Source of the DNA: Rickettsiales bacterium
GTDB lineage: Bacteria > Pseudomonadota > Alphaproteobacteria > Rickettsiales > UBA998
Assembly (NCBI GenBank): GCA_019749855.1
Contig: JAIEPI010000139.1
Span: 1-36,068 of the forward strand
DNA length: 36,068 nucleotides
Direction of reading: 5' to 3'
Below, one piece after another: positions 1 to 7,705 of this stretch (positions are counted from its first letter, which is position 1; the number at the start of each line of letters is the position of its first letter). The position numbers were made by a program, and so were the translations under genes. The notes beneath the pieces were generated by a model that saw only the letters and a list, made by a program, of their open reading frames with translations, had not been told where the DNA came from and did not search any database.

Positions 1-650
1 GGCGCAAATCGCGGGGTGAGCACGAGATTCTGGCCCGAGGTGAGGAAGCGGTGGCCGGCGCCATCCTGATCCATGATCGCCAGCCGCTTGATCCGCTTCG
101 TGCGCGGGCCGGTTTCGGAGACATAGACAATGCGGCTGTCGAAATAGCCGGCCTCGCCGGTGAGGCGCGAATAGACGAGATCGGCGCATTTGTGCGCCGC
201 GCGCCGCCAGCCGGCCGCGGTGGTGACAAAGCCCTGCCGCGCGATCTCGCCGCCGGCGAACACGTCATAGGCATAGCAGGCGAGGGTTATCCCGCCATCG
301 GGATTGGCGGTGACCGTGCCCGTCACCAGCGCCTGCGCCGCGATGGTGCGCCAGGCCGGGAAATCGGGTTTCAGCACATCATCGATGCCCACACTGGTGG
401 TGTATGCGGCCGGGTCGATCGGCTTGAACAGGCCGGAGGACTTCAGATCACTGGCGATCACCTGCATGGTATGAAGTTTTGCGGCTGTGACAGAGAGAAT
501 GCCCGAGCCACAGCCCACATCCAGTAGCTGGCCCCCGTCATGGGGTGGCCCCAGCACACCTAATATCTCCAGCAGCAAAGCCGTTGAGGGGTGGGCACCG
601 GAGCCAAATGCAACGCCTGCTTCAATAAGGATGCTGGGTGTCTGTTCCAT
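1..650 (-). CDS. Chimeric partial ORF: PrmA-like methyltransferase start joined to a TolB segment
   Basis: The frame is open from the ATG at 650 to the window edge, so the 3' end is missing. The first ~60 residues carry a PrmA-type (L11 methyltransferase) signature, AFGSGAHPSTALLLE, and the SAM-binding motif LLDVGCGSGIL. The frame then passes directly into TolB: SGLFKPIDPAAY, ALVTGTVTANPDGG, AAHKCADLVYSRLTGEAGYF and VYVSETGPRTKRIKRLAIMD. TolB is the periplasmic beta-propeller of the Tol-Pal system and needs a signal peptide, which is absent here. The TolB wording resembles sphingomonads. The TolB half is very GC-rich and the PrmA half matches the rest of the window. A ribosome site (GGAG) precedes the ATG at 650. 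The usual PrmA N-terminal domain of ~130 residues is absent, so the start is a short PrmA-like form. The fusion is most likely an assembly chimera rather than a real gene. Confidence 0.75.
   Translation of the reverse strand, partial: MEQTPSILIEAGVAFGSGAHPSTALLLEILGVLGPPHDGGQLLDVGCGSGILSVTAAKLHTMQVIASDLKSSGLFKPIDPAAYTTSVGIDDVLKPDFPAWRTIAAQALVTGTVTANPDGGITLACYAYDVFAGGEIARQGFVTTAAGWRRAAHKCADLVYSRLTGEAGYFDSRIVYVSETGPRTKRIKRLAIMDQDGAGHRFLTSGQNLVLTPRFA
441..464. other. Composition and homology breakpoint (putative chimeric join)
   Basis: On the minus strand the codons for QVIASDLK lie here. Both PrmA-type methyltransferases (after motif I) and TolB (before SGLF) can carry a V-I-A-S-D stretch. Left of the site the DNA is strongly GC-rich with G/C-ending codons, and right of it the composition is ordinary for the window. 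A short identical stretch shared by two unrelated genes is where a misassembly would cross over. Confidence 0.65.
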
Positions 651-696
651 GATTTCTCCACATATGGAAAAGAATTCTATCACCAACTACTACATT

Positions 697-725
697 TTGT
701 GAAAATCCTCTAGCATCTGTCATAT
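697..725 (+). promoter_or_regulatory. Candidate sigma-70 promoter for ybjN-proC
   Basis: TTGTGA (697-702) and TCATAT (720-725) are separated by 17 nt, about 68 nt before the chosen start of the YbjN-like gene. Both hexamers deviate from consensus, so this is only plausible. Confidence 0.35.
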
Positions 726-792
726 GAACTTGGCATGATGCATCTGACAGGCGCATTGGCATTTGTCATCATTCAACGTCGGAGGGTTTAGT

Positions 793-1296
793 ATGGCTAT
801 ACGTTTGCCTGACCTTGAGACACCTGCGTTCAATCCTATCGAGCTGGCTGAAGAAGTTATGACGCACCGTGAGGTGCCGTTTGATCGCCCGCTTGAAGAT
901 GAACTGGTGGCCGAGCTCACTGGACACTGGTGTAATTATCGGTTGTGGCTATCCTGGGAAGAATCTCTGGGTGCACTGATGCTAACCTCTTCATATGACA
1001 TTAAAATTCCAGAACAACATCGGGCGCTTCTCTATCCCCTGGTGGCGCGTATTAATGAGAACGTACTGCTGGGCCATTTTGATATTTCCTCGGAAGATGG
1101 CACTGTTTCTTATCGTTATGGGCAGCTGGCGACTGATTCCAAAGCCATCACACAGACCCTGCTGGAAGAGCTGATCGACATTGCCGCTGCTGAGTGCGAG
1201 CGGTTTTATCCTGCCTTCCAAACCGTGCTGTGGGGCGGACAAAATAGTGAAGATGCATTAAAACTCGTTTTGTTTGTCCACGCAGGAGAAGCATGA
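793..1296 (+). CDS. YbjN domain-containing protein
   Basis: Small soluble protein of the YbjN family (bacterial sensory-transduction-regulator fold), related to type III chaperone-like folds. Its biochemical role is not established. The family pattern is seen in the central W-x-x-E-E-S-L-G-A-L-M-L strand region, the L-L-Y-P-L-V-A-R-I-N helix and the LLGHFDI segment. The start is placed at 793 because GGAGG at 781-785 is spaced correctly before it. An upstream in-frame ATG at 763 has no such site. The stop overlaps the next start as ATGA, so the gene is translationally coupled to proC. This ybjN-proC order is, from memory, common in alphaproteobacteria. Confidence 0.85.
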   Translation: MAIRLPDLETPAFNPIELAEEVMTHREVPFDRPLEDELVAELTGHWCNYRLWLSWEESLGALMLTSSYDIKIPEQHRALLYPLVARINENVLLGHFDISSEDGTVSYRYGQLATDSKAITQTLLEELIDIAAAECERFYPAFQTVLWGGQNSEDALKLVLFVHAGEA

Positions 1297-2120
1297 GCGA
1301 CCCACATCTGGTGATGCTCGGCTGTGGCCGAATGGGTGCCGCATTGCTTTCACAATGGTTGGCGACGGGCGCATGGAAACATGACGTGACCGTGGTTAAG
1401 CCCACGCCAGCACTTCCTGACGGGCTGGGAAACCACCGAAAAATTCACTGGGTGGCCGATCTTGAATCGTTACCCGCTCATACGCTGCCGTCCGTCGTTG
1501 TTTTAGCGGTAAAGCCACAAACACTGGCAGAGACATTGCCTCTTTGCGCTAGTTTATTGGGCAACACCCTGCCCTATCTCACGATTGCTGCGGGACGTCG
1601 CATCCGTTTCTATCAGGAGCATTTAGGGGCAGGCGTGAGGCTTGTACGAGTGATGCCCAACACACCCTGCTTCATCGGAATGGGCATGACGGCGCTACAT
1701 GCCTCCGCCACGGCGAGTGAATCAGATACTGATTTGGCGGAAGCCTTGATGCGTGCCGTCGGCGAAACCACCTGGTTATCCAGTGAGGATAGCATGGATA
1801 TTGCCACGGCGATTTCAGGTAGTGGCCCCGCCTATGTTTTTTACTTTATGGAATGCCTGATTTCCGCCGCCATAGAGATGGGATTGGACGAACAGACCTC
1901 TCGCCTACTGGTTGTACAAACGTTGCATGGCAGTAGCGAACTAGCCTATCTCACCGGTGAACCGCTGGCGAAACTTCGCCAGGATGTTAGCAGCCCTGGA
2001 GGCACCACGGAAGCCGCATTATCGCACCTTATGCATCCGTCAGGACAGTTGCGACTGATGTATGATGCCGTTCAGGCGGCTCTGCAAAAAGCACGCGAAA
2101 TTGCTGCATCTGCACAGTAA
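1293..2120 (+). CDS. proC: Pyrroline-5-carboxylate reductase
   Basis: Catalyses the last step of proline synthesis, the NAD(P)H-dependent reduction of 1-pyrroline-5-carboxylate to L-proline, in the cytoplasm. The N-terminal Rossmann motif GCGRMG (about residues 9-14) binds the cofactor. RVMPNTPCFIGMGMTAL is the typical family block. ISGSGPAYVFYFME (about 173-186) and SSPGGTTEAAL (about 232-242) form the conserved C-terminal dimer and substrate region. The length of 275 residues is normal. AGGAG lies 5 nt before the start, and the start overlaps the stop of the YbjN-like gene by 4 nt, so the two form an operon. Confidence 0.96.
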   Translation: MSDPHLVMLGCGRMGAALLSQWLATGAWKHDVTVVKPTPALPDGLGNHRKIHWVADLESLPAHTLPSVVVLAVKPQTLAETLPLCASLLGNTLPYLTIAAGRRIRFYQEHLGAGVRLVRVMPNTPCFIGMGMTALHASATASESDTDLAEALMRAVGETTWLSSEDSMDIATAISGSGPAYVFYFMECLISAAIEMGLDEQTSRLLVVQTLHGSSELAYLTGEPLAKLRQDVSSPGGTTEAALSHLMHPSGQLRLMYDAVQAALQKAREIAASAQ

Positions 2121-2185
2121 TCTAGGGTTGTATTTTTTCTTTGTGCGCCGCGCCATCAAAGGGGTTGACGTAAGTTAAAATATAT

Positions 2186-2196
2186 TGCATTGTGCA
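2186..2196. promoter_or_regulatory. Candidate TGCA-N3-TGCA operator upstream of the phasin gene
   Basis: Two TGCA tetramers are separated by TTG, in the 213-nt spacer between proC and the phasin gene and just after a TTGACG hexamer at 2165-2170. PhaR, the repressor of phasin genes in polyhydroxyalkanoate producers, is known to bind TGC/GCA-type dyads. The link to PhaR is inference only, and no phaR gene is in this window. Confidence 0.2.
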
Positions 2197-2229
2197 TTTC
2201 AGAAGTGAGTGCAGATGTATTTTTATTCT

Positions 2230-2252
2230 GCACGCTTGTGCGTGCTTTTTTT
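2230..2252 (+). terminator. Rho-independent terminator after proC
   Basis: A perfect 6-bp stem GCACGC/GCGTGC (2230-2235 and 2240-2245) with loop TTGT is followed by seven T. It lies 110 nt after the proC stop and about 80 nt before the phasin start, so it separates the two transcription units. Confidence 0.6.
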
Positions 2253-2333
2253 AACTGTGCTCAGCATTAGACAACCTCTGATGTGAGCCACAATAACTGA
2301 TCAAACGTAAACAGGTTCACAAAGGAGTTTATC

Positions 2334-2759
2334 ATGGCTGCGAAGTCCAACACTGCAAACTACAACGAGATGTGGAAATCATGGAGCGAGTACAAAGTTC
2401 CTGCGATGGACATGAACAAATTTTTCGCGATGCAACGTCGCAATATGGAAGCGTTCACCGCTGCCAATCAAATGATGATTGAGAGCGCACAGGCCATTTC
2501 CAAGCGTCAAACCGAAATGGTTCGTGACACGGTGGAACAGTTCCTCAAAACCTCAAAAGAGCTGATGAACTCGAAATCCCCTGAAACCAATACAACACGT
2601 CAAACTGAATATGCGAAATCCATGTACGAGAACGCTGTCAGCGGTGCACGTGAGATTTCCGAAATGGCAAAAAAATCCAGCATGGAAGCTTTTGACATGT
2701 TGAATCGTCGTGCAGCAGAAAGCGTTGAAGAAATTTCTTCTTTCGCTAAAGCAGCGTAA
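2334..2759 (+). CDS. Phasin family protein
   Basis: A 141-residue, almost entirely helical, amphipathic protein with few cysteines and no signal peptide. The pattern (NMEAFTAANQMMIESAQAIS, then QTEMVRDTVEQFLKTSKELM, then a C-terminal segment with YENAVSGAREISEMAKKSS) is typical of the Phasin_2 family. Phasins coat polyhydroxyalkanoate granules and control their size. In some alphaproteobacteria phasin-like proteins occur without PHA synthesis and act in stress or regulation. AAAGGAG lies at a good distance before the ATG. The gene stands alone between two terminators and is probably well expressed. No phaC or phaR is nearby, so PHA binding is inferred from family only. Confidence 0.88.
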   Translation: MAAKSNTANYNEMWKSWSEYKVPAMDMNKFFAMQRRNMEAFTAANQMMIESAQAISKRQTEMVRDTVEQFLKTSKELMNSKSPETNTTRQTEYAKSMYENAVSGAREISEMAKKSSMEAFDMLNRRAAESVEEISSFAKAA

Positions 2760-2780
2760 CACAAACGATCCCGCTATTGA

Positions 2781-2813
2781 AAAAGGGGTTCTCAACCGAG
2801 AACCCCTTTTTTT
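2781..2813 (+). terminator. Strong Rho-independent terminator after the phasin gene
   Basis: The stem AAAGGGGTTCTC pairs with GAGAACCCCTTT around the loop AACC and runs into a T tract. It begins about 20 nt after the phasin stop. Confidence 0.9.
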
Positions 2814-2831
2814 GTATGTTATGGCTGCCAC

Positions 2832-2859
2832 GTCAGGGATATTGACATAAATTCCTGAC
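2832..2859. promoter_or_regulatory. Inverted repeat upstream of the ABC/HlyD/TolC operon
   Basis: GTCAGGGAT (2832-2840) and ATTCCTGAC (2851-2859) are inverted copies with 8 of 9 bases matching, separated by 10 nt that contain TTGACA (2842-2847). It sits about 75-100 nt before the ABC exporter gene, where an operator would be expected. No regulator gene is adjacent. Confidence 0.35.
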
Positions 2860-2931
2860 AAAATTCGTGGGATTTTAATAGCATCCTGCGTTTGAATACC
2901 TTATTCCATGAGATACAGATGCTGATCTGAA

Positions 2932-4656
2932 ATGGATAGAGACATGCCGTCGATATATTCACCTGGTGATAACTACAAAGCGCCCAGCTTTTCTAAACTT
3001 TTGCAGCTTGTTCTGATACCAGAACGTAGTTTTTATGTGCTGGCGATTGTCTATGGTCTGGCCATCAGCCTATTGACACTAGCCGTGCCCATATCCGTAC
3101 AAACGCTGGTGAGCACCGTGGCCAACACCGCTTTGTTAAATCCCGTGGTCATCCTCTCGGTGATGCTGCTGACGTTGCTCGGCTTCTCAGGAGCGCTCAA
3201 TGCGTTACAATATTATGTTATGGAACTGTTTGAGCGGCGGTTTTACGCGCGCATCACCGGTGATATCGCGCTTCGAAACATCTATGCGCAATACTCGCAT
3301 TTCGAAAGCATTAATCGGGCGGAGCTGATTAACCGCTATTTTGAGATCATGGTGGTTCAGAAAAACGTGCCGTTGCTGGTGACGGGGGCGTTTTCTCTTG
3401 GTCTGCAAACGGTGGTGGGAATCAGCATCGTTTCATTTTACCATCCTGTGTTGTTGATGTTTAACGTCCTGCTTTTGCTGGCAATCATCGGTATCTGGAA
3501 AATCTGGGGCGCGCGAGCCATGCATCAAGCACTTGATGTCTCGGCAGCCAAATACACGGCGGCGCGCTGGCTGGAGGAGCTGGCACGAGCCAACCATTTC
3601 TTTAAATCAGAAAAACATATTCTGTTTGCTCTGGATCGCACGGACGAGTTAACCGGCAATTACATTAATGCGCGCAAGAAACTCTTCCGCTCCACCATCT
3701 CTCAAAACATCAGCTTTCTTCTGCTATATGCGCTGGCCAGCTCGATGCTGCTGGGCATTGGAGGATGGCTGGTGATAAGTAATCAATTGACGCTTGGCCA
3801 ATTAGTCGCGGCGGAGCTTATCCTCTCCGCGATTTTATTTGGGCTCTCCAAATTTGCCAGCCAGCTTTCACTTTTTTATGAGCTTTACGCGTCCTTGGAA
3901 AAAATTTCACATTTTTATAAAATCCCCTTAGAGGATACCAATGGTCGCTACACACTCGATGCGCACACCAGCACCGACATCACGATTGATAAGGTGGAGC
4001 ACCGTTTTCGCAGTCGCCACTTTATTCTGGATTTCATGTTACCGGCTGGCTCAAAAATCATGGCCGTTACCAGCTCAAATACGCTTGAGAAGCTGATTAT
4101 TGATCTACTGCAGGGACATCGTGAACCGACGCAGGGCCGCATTCTAGTCGGCCAGCATGATCTACTTGATTACAATCTGCATGTGTTGCGTGAGCGAATC
4201 CTTGTGCTTGATAATGCGATGATGATTGAAGGCACCATTGAGAATTACCTGCATTTTGGCTGCCCCAAAGCCTCGCGTGCCGACATCCATCACGTCCTGC
4301 GCGCTGTTGATCTCGAGGAAACCATTGGCCATCTCAAAGACGGTTTAGAAACAGAAATTACGCCCTCTGGCTATCCCCTATCTTATGTTGAGGTCTTGCG
4401 CCTGAAGCTGGCAGTTGCATTGTTATCCAAACCCAATGTGCTGGTCATCACTGAGATTTATGACATTCTCAATCATAGTCAACGTAGACATATCTTTGAA
4501 TATATTCATGGGCTTCCTGAGATGAGCCTGTTGTATTTTTCCAATCGCCAGGATGTACATCATTTTGACCAATATCTGCTGATGAACCATAACTCACAAA
4601 CCTATTTTTCCTCTCTGGAAGCACTGCGTCAGGCAGAAATTTTAGGAGGCACATGA
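2932..4656 (+). CDS. ABC exporter (type I secretion-like) with a degenerate nucleotide-binding domain
   Basis: A 574-residue fused permease-ATPase of the exporter type. Hydrophobic segments lie near residues 33-60, 72-92, 150-190 and 260-300, and the nucleotide-binding domain spans about 345-574. The fold can be followed (strand before the P-loop, Q-loop-like VLRERILVLDNAMMIEGTI, D-loop region), but key motifs are lost. The Walker A position reads SSNTLEKLI (about 379-387), keeping a lysine but none of the glycines nor the Ser/Thr. The LSGGQ position reads LSYVE. Walker B reads VLVITEIYD, keeping the glutamate. The H-loop region reads YFSNRQ without histidine. ATP hydrolysis is therefore doubtful. 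It is first in an operon with an HlyD adaptor and a TolC channel, so export through a tripartite envelope complex is the inferred role; the substrate is unknown. The start could also be 2944, as no clear ribosome site selects 2932. Confidence 0.85.
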   Translation: MDRDMPSIYSPGDNYKAPSFSKLLQLVLIPERSFYVLAIVYGLAISLLTLAVPISVQTLVSTVANTALLNPVVILSVMLLTLLGFSGALNALQYYVMELFERRFYARITGDIALRNIYAQYSHFESINRAELINRYFEIMVVQKNVPLLVTGAFSLGLQTVVGISIVSFYHPVLLMFNVLLLLAIIGIWKIWGARAMHQALDVSAAKYTAARWLEELARANHFFKSEKHILFALDRTDELTGNYINARKKLFRSTISQNISFLLLYALASSMLLGIGGWLVISNQLTLGQLVAAELILSAILFGLSKFASQLSLFYELYASLEKISHFYKIPLEDTNGRYTLDAHTSTDITIDKVEHRFRSRHFILDFMLPAGSKIMAVTSSNTLEKLIIDLLQGHREPTQGRILVGQHDLLDYNLHVLRERILVLDNAMMIEGTIENYLHFGCPKASRADIHHVLRAVDLEETIGHLKDGLETEITPSGYPLSYVEVLRLKLAVALLSKPNVLVITEIYDILNHSQRRHIFEYIHGLPEMSLLYFSNRQDVHHFDQYLLMNHNSQTYFSSLEALRQAEILGGT

Positions 4657-5648
4657 TGACAGAGTTTTCACAGCATCATAAGCAGCGCTTAAACACACTG
4701 CATCAAATGCGCATACCCAGAGTGATGCAAAGTGTCGCCCGCCTTGTGCGCGTGATGATACTCACCATCATTATTTTTTTAGTCTTCACCCCTTGGGTTC
4801 AGACAGCTCCTGGCAGTGGCCATGTCACCGCGTTTTCTCCAGGTGATCGTTTGCAAACCGTGAATGCACAAGTCAGCGGGCGCATCAGTCGCTGGTTTGT
4901 ACAGGATGGCGTGCAGGTAAAAGAAGGCGACCCCATCGTTGAAATTATTGATAATGACCCTCGTCTTGTGGAGCGGCTGCGCGCTGAACGCGATGCCGTC
5001 ATACGCAAATTTGAAGCCGCGCAAATTGCGGTGGAAACAGCGGAGATAAATCTCAACCGACAGGAAGATCTCTACAAGCGAGGCCTGAGCGCCCGTAAGG
5101 AATTTGAGGAAGCGCGCATCAAATACAAAACGCTTAAATCGGCGGCCGCGCAGGCATCAGCTGATGTCAATAAAGCGGATGTACAGCTATCGCGTCAGGC
5201 CAGCCAGCTTATCACGGCGCCCCGCGATGGCACCGTGGTGCAAATACTGTCCGGTAATCTTGCCACCTTCATCAAGGAGGGGGATCAGCTCGCCACGTTT
5301 TTACCTAATGACAGTCGTCTGGCCGTGGAGCTTTATGTCAATGGGTTGGATATTCCTCTCATCCGTGCCGGCCGTCATGTTCGCTTGCAGTTTGAGGGGT
5401 GGCCGGTGGTGCAGTTTAGCGGCTGGCCATCCGTCGCCATTGGGACGTTTGCGGGGATTGTCACGGTGGTAGAGCCAAATGTTTCGCCTAACGGCCGCTT
5501 CCGGCTGCTGATCACGGAAGATCCGGCTCAGCCTTGGCCATCACGTCATTTTCTACGTTTTGGTGCCAAGGTAAAGGGATGGGTGTTGCTCAATAAAGTA
5601 CCCTTGGGGTATGCTTTCTTTGCAGGAGGTGCTGCAATCCTCCATTAA
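4653..5648 (+). CDS. HlyD-family periplasmic adaptor (membrane fusion protein), altered C-terminus
   Basis: Links an inner-membrane ABC exporter to an outer-membrane TolC channel. Residues ~33-50 form the single membrane anchor. Residues ~68-100 form the first lipoyl half-motif (VNAQVSGRISRWFVQDGVQV), ~103-190 the coiled-coil hairpin, and ITAPRDGTVVQI the second lipoyl half. LRFGAKVKGWVLLNKVPLGY near the end is the usual C-terminal block. In relatives this block runs on as GYELWR...; here it breaks into AFFAGGAAILH and stops. The last 38 nt overlap the TolC reading frame. AGGAGG at 4644-4649 serves the ATG at 4653, which overlaps the ABC stop (ATGA), so the genes are coupled. The tail may result from a deletion at the HlyD/TolC boundary. 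Confidence 0.88.
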   Translation: MMTEFSQHHKQRLNTLHQMRIPRVMQSVARLVRVMILTIIIFLVFTPWVQTAPGSGHVTAFSPGDRLQTVNAQVSGRISRWFVQDGVQVKEGDPIVEIIDNDPRLVERLRAERDAVIRKFEAAQIAVETAEINLNRQEDLYKRGLSARKEFEEARIKYKTLKSAAAQASADVNKADVQLSRQASQLITAPRDGTVVQILSGNLATFIKEGDQLATFLPNDSRLAVELYVNGLDIPLIRAGRHVRLQFEGWPVVQFSGWPSVAIGTFAGIVTVVEPNVSPNGRFRLLITEDPAQPWPSRHFLRFGAKVKGWVLLNKVPLGYAFFAGGAAILH

Positions 5649-6957
5649 GCATTATCCGGAAATTCTTCAGGCACGAGCTGGCATCGATGCACGGCGTGGC
5701 GCGGTGACGGCGGCAAAGGGGGTTTTTGATCTTGAGTTGAATCAGGATAGCTATGCCCGTGCGGCGGGTTTTTATGATGGGAAAATTGTTGATACACGCA
5801 TCCAAAAACGTATTGAGGGCACCAATACGCAGGTCTATGGCGGCTACCGTATCGCCGATGGCAACTTTCCCATCTATGAAGATAAACTCTTTACGAATAA
5901 TGACGGTGAATTTTCTCTGGGTGCGATATTTTCTTTGCTACGTGATCGCGCCATTGATGAAGATCGCTTCAGCTTAAGTCAGCGTGAGCTTGAACTGAAG
6001 GCTTCCACGCTCGACCTGTTACTGACAAAAGTTTCCGTGCAACATGAAGCCATGCAGGCCTATGCTGATTGGCTGGCAGCGGGGCAAATCGTCAATGTGC
6101 GTCGTGATCTGCTGGAGATTGCACAAAAGCGCCAGTCTGGTTTAAGCCAGCGCGCGGCACGGGGGGATGTTGCCAATATCTTTGTCACAGAAAATCAGCA
6201 ATATTTACTGGCGCGGCAAACACAACTAAACGACGCAGAGCGCGACTTTATCACGACAGCCAACCGCCTCTCTCTCTATTGGCGAGACGCACAAGGGCAG
6301 CCTGTGACACCAGTTGCCACATTACTACCCAAGCGTTTTCCCATCACCCATTCGCCGCTGGGCGAGCATGCAGAAGAAGATGCCATGCAGCGACTTCGCG
6401 CCCGTCCGGAATTTGATATTTTGGATACCTCCATTGAACAAGAAAAGAATCGTCTGGCGCTGGGCGAGAATCGCCTGCTACCGCGGGTGAATCTGGGAGT
6501 GGAAACCGCTCGCGATTATGGTGACGGCAGCCCAACGCGTGATGAAACAGAAGCGCTGGTTAAGCTGAATATATCGATTCCTTTGCAGCAGCGCGCAGGC
6601 AGAGGCATTGTTGCGCAAGCCAATGCTAAGCTGAAAGAGCTGGATTATCAGCGCAGGCTGCTCAATGACCGTATTCATGCGGAAATAAAAAATATTGTCG
6701 CTGAGATTAATCTGGCAGAACAAAATGTGGCACTCACCGAGAGTGAAGTGAAAGTGGCAAACATCATGCAGCGCGCCGAGCAGGAGCGTTTCACCAGCGG
6801 CGCCAGTGATTTCTTTGTGGTGAATTTGCGAGAAGACAATGTCGGCAATGCCCGCATTAAACAAACTCAGTCGCAATTAAAACTGTTTAAATCAGTGGCC
6901 AATTATTACGCGGCTACAGCAAATCTGGCGAAGCTTGGAATCGAAGACAAGCGCTAG
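5611..6957 (+). CDS. TolC-family outer-membrane channel, apparently lacking its signal peptide
   Basis: A 448-residue protein with the two TolC/OEP repeats: LSLQEVLQSSIKHYPEILQA at the N-terminus, long helical blocks, then the second repeat from about residue 250 (RLRARPEFDILDTSIEQEKN, LPRVNLGVETARDYGDG). TolC proteins form trimeric outer-membrane channels for type I secretion and need Sec export. Here the ATG is followed at once by the first mature-domain helix, and there is no hydrophobic signal segment. Upstream in this frame is HlyD coding sequence (38-nt overlap), and no other suitable start was found. The stop codon overlaps that of the convergent SDR gene at CTAG (6954-6957). Either the signal peptide was deleted together with the HlyD tail, or the assembly has dropped about a hundred bases. 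Confidence 0.85.
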   Translation: MLSLQEVLQSSIKHYPEILQARAGIDARRGAVTAAKGVFDLELNQDSYARAAGFYDGKIVDTRIQKRIEGTNTQVYGGYRIADGNFPIYEDKLFTNNDGEFSLGAIFSLLRDRAIDEDRFSLSQRELELKASTLDLLLTKVSVQHEAMQAYADWLAAGQIVNVRRDLLEIAQKRQSGLSQRAARGDVANIFVTENQQYLLARQTQLNDAERDFITTANRLSLYWRDAQGQPVTPVATLLPKRFPITHSPLGEHAEEDAMQRLRARPEFDILDTSIEQEKNRLALGENRLLPRVNLGVETARDYGDGSPTRDETEALVKLNISIPLQQRAGRGIVAQANAKLKELDYQRRLLNDRIHAEIKNIVAEINLAEQNVALTESEVKVANIMQRAEQERFTSGASDFFVVNLREDNVGNARIKQTQSQLKLFKSVANYYAATANLAKLGIEDKR

Positions 6958-7700
6958 AGTAATGTTCGCACAAGCCAGAAATACCATGGGTACGGCAACA
7001 GGCGCAGCAGCTTCATCACGCGTGTGAAGCGCTTGGGAAAATGAATATCAAAGCGGTTGGTTTTCATGCCGGCAACCATGGCGCTCGCTGCCTGCTCGGG
7101 CGAGATCATCATCGGCATTTTGAAGTCATTTTTATCCGTGAGTCGCGTTTTGACAAACCCTGGATTCACCACCTGCACCTTAATGCCCGTTGTCTCCAGA
7201 TCAATGTAGAGATTCTCCGCCAGATGCAGTAGTGCGGCCTTGCTTGCCCCATAACCGATGGCCTTGGGTAGCCCACGATATCCTGCCACACTTGCCACCA
7301 GCACAATATGGCCTTGCTGGCGAGACAGCATCGCGGGAAGCACCGAATCCAGTACTCGCAATGCACCGCTAAAGTTCACGTCAATCATCTGTTCAGCGCG
7401 CGCCAGATCCATGCCCTGAGCACTCATTGGATCATAAGCGCCCGCATTGTAAATCACGATATCAGGTACCCCCTGCTGGATGACTTCCTGAAAGGCATGG
7501 CGCACACTCTCACGGGACGTCACATCCATCACGGCCACCTGATGGCCCTGCCCCGCTAATCCTTGCTGCACTTCCAGCAACCGCTGTTGTTGCCGCGAGG
7601 AAAGAATCAGTTGTGCCCCCTCATGGGAGAGCTGCGTTGCCAATGCCGCACCAATCCCCTCGCTGGCACCGATCAGCCAGATCCGCTTGCTCTGAAACAT
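6954..7700 (-). CDS. Short-chain dehydrogenase/reductase (last gene of the lipid operon)
   Basis: A 248-residue classical SDR. It has the cofactor-binding GASEGIG (residues 11-17), the NAG motif (85-87), catalytic Ser in VASVAGY (137), and YGASK giving Tyr150 and Lys154. It should act as an NAD(P)-dependent oxidoreductase. The C-terminal segment is basic and hydrophobic (FTRVMKLLRLLPYPWYFW), which suggests membrane attachment near its lipid-linked neighbours. It starts 5 nt after the DUF3833 stop and ends the seven-gene minus-strand operon. In Rhodobacter-type clusters an SDR is also found with the flavoprotein/DUF1365/CFA-like genes (from memory). The substrate is unknown. Confidence 0.92.
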   Translation of the reverse strand: MFQSKRIWLIGASEGIGAALATQLSHEGAQLILSSRQQQRLLEVQQGLAGQGHQVAVMDVTSRESVRHAFQEVIQQGVPDIVIYNAGAYDPMSAQGMDLARAEQMIDVNFSGALRVLDSVLPAMLSRQQGHIVLVASVAGYRGLPKAIGYGASKAALLHLAENLYIDLETTGIKVQVVNPGFVKTRLTDKNDFKMPMMISPEQAASAMVAGMKTNRFDIHFPKRFTRVMKLLRLLPYPWYFWLVRTLL

Positions 7701-7705
7701 GTGGA

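Noticed and set aside
51..527. Plus-strand open frame of 158 codons
   Set aside because: It is the shadow of the minus-strand TolB coding sequence; GC-rich DNA gives long antisense frames, and the residues show no family pattern.
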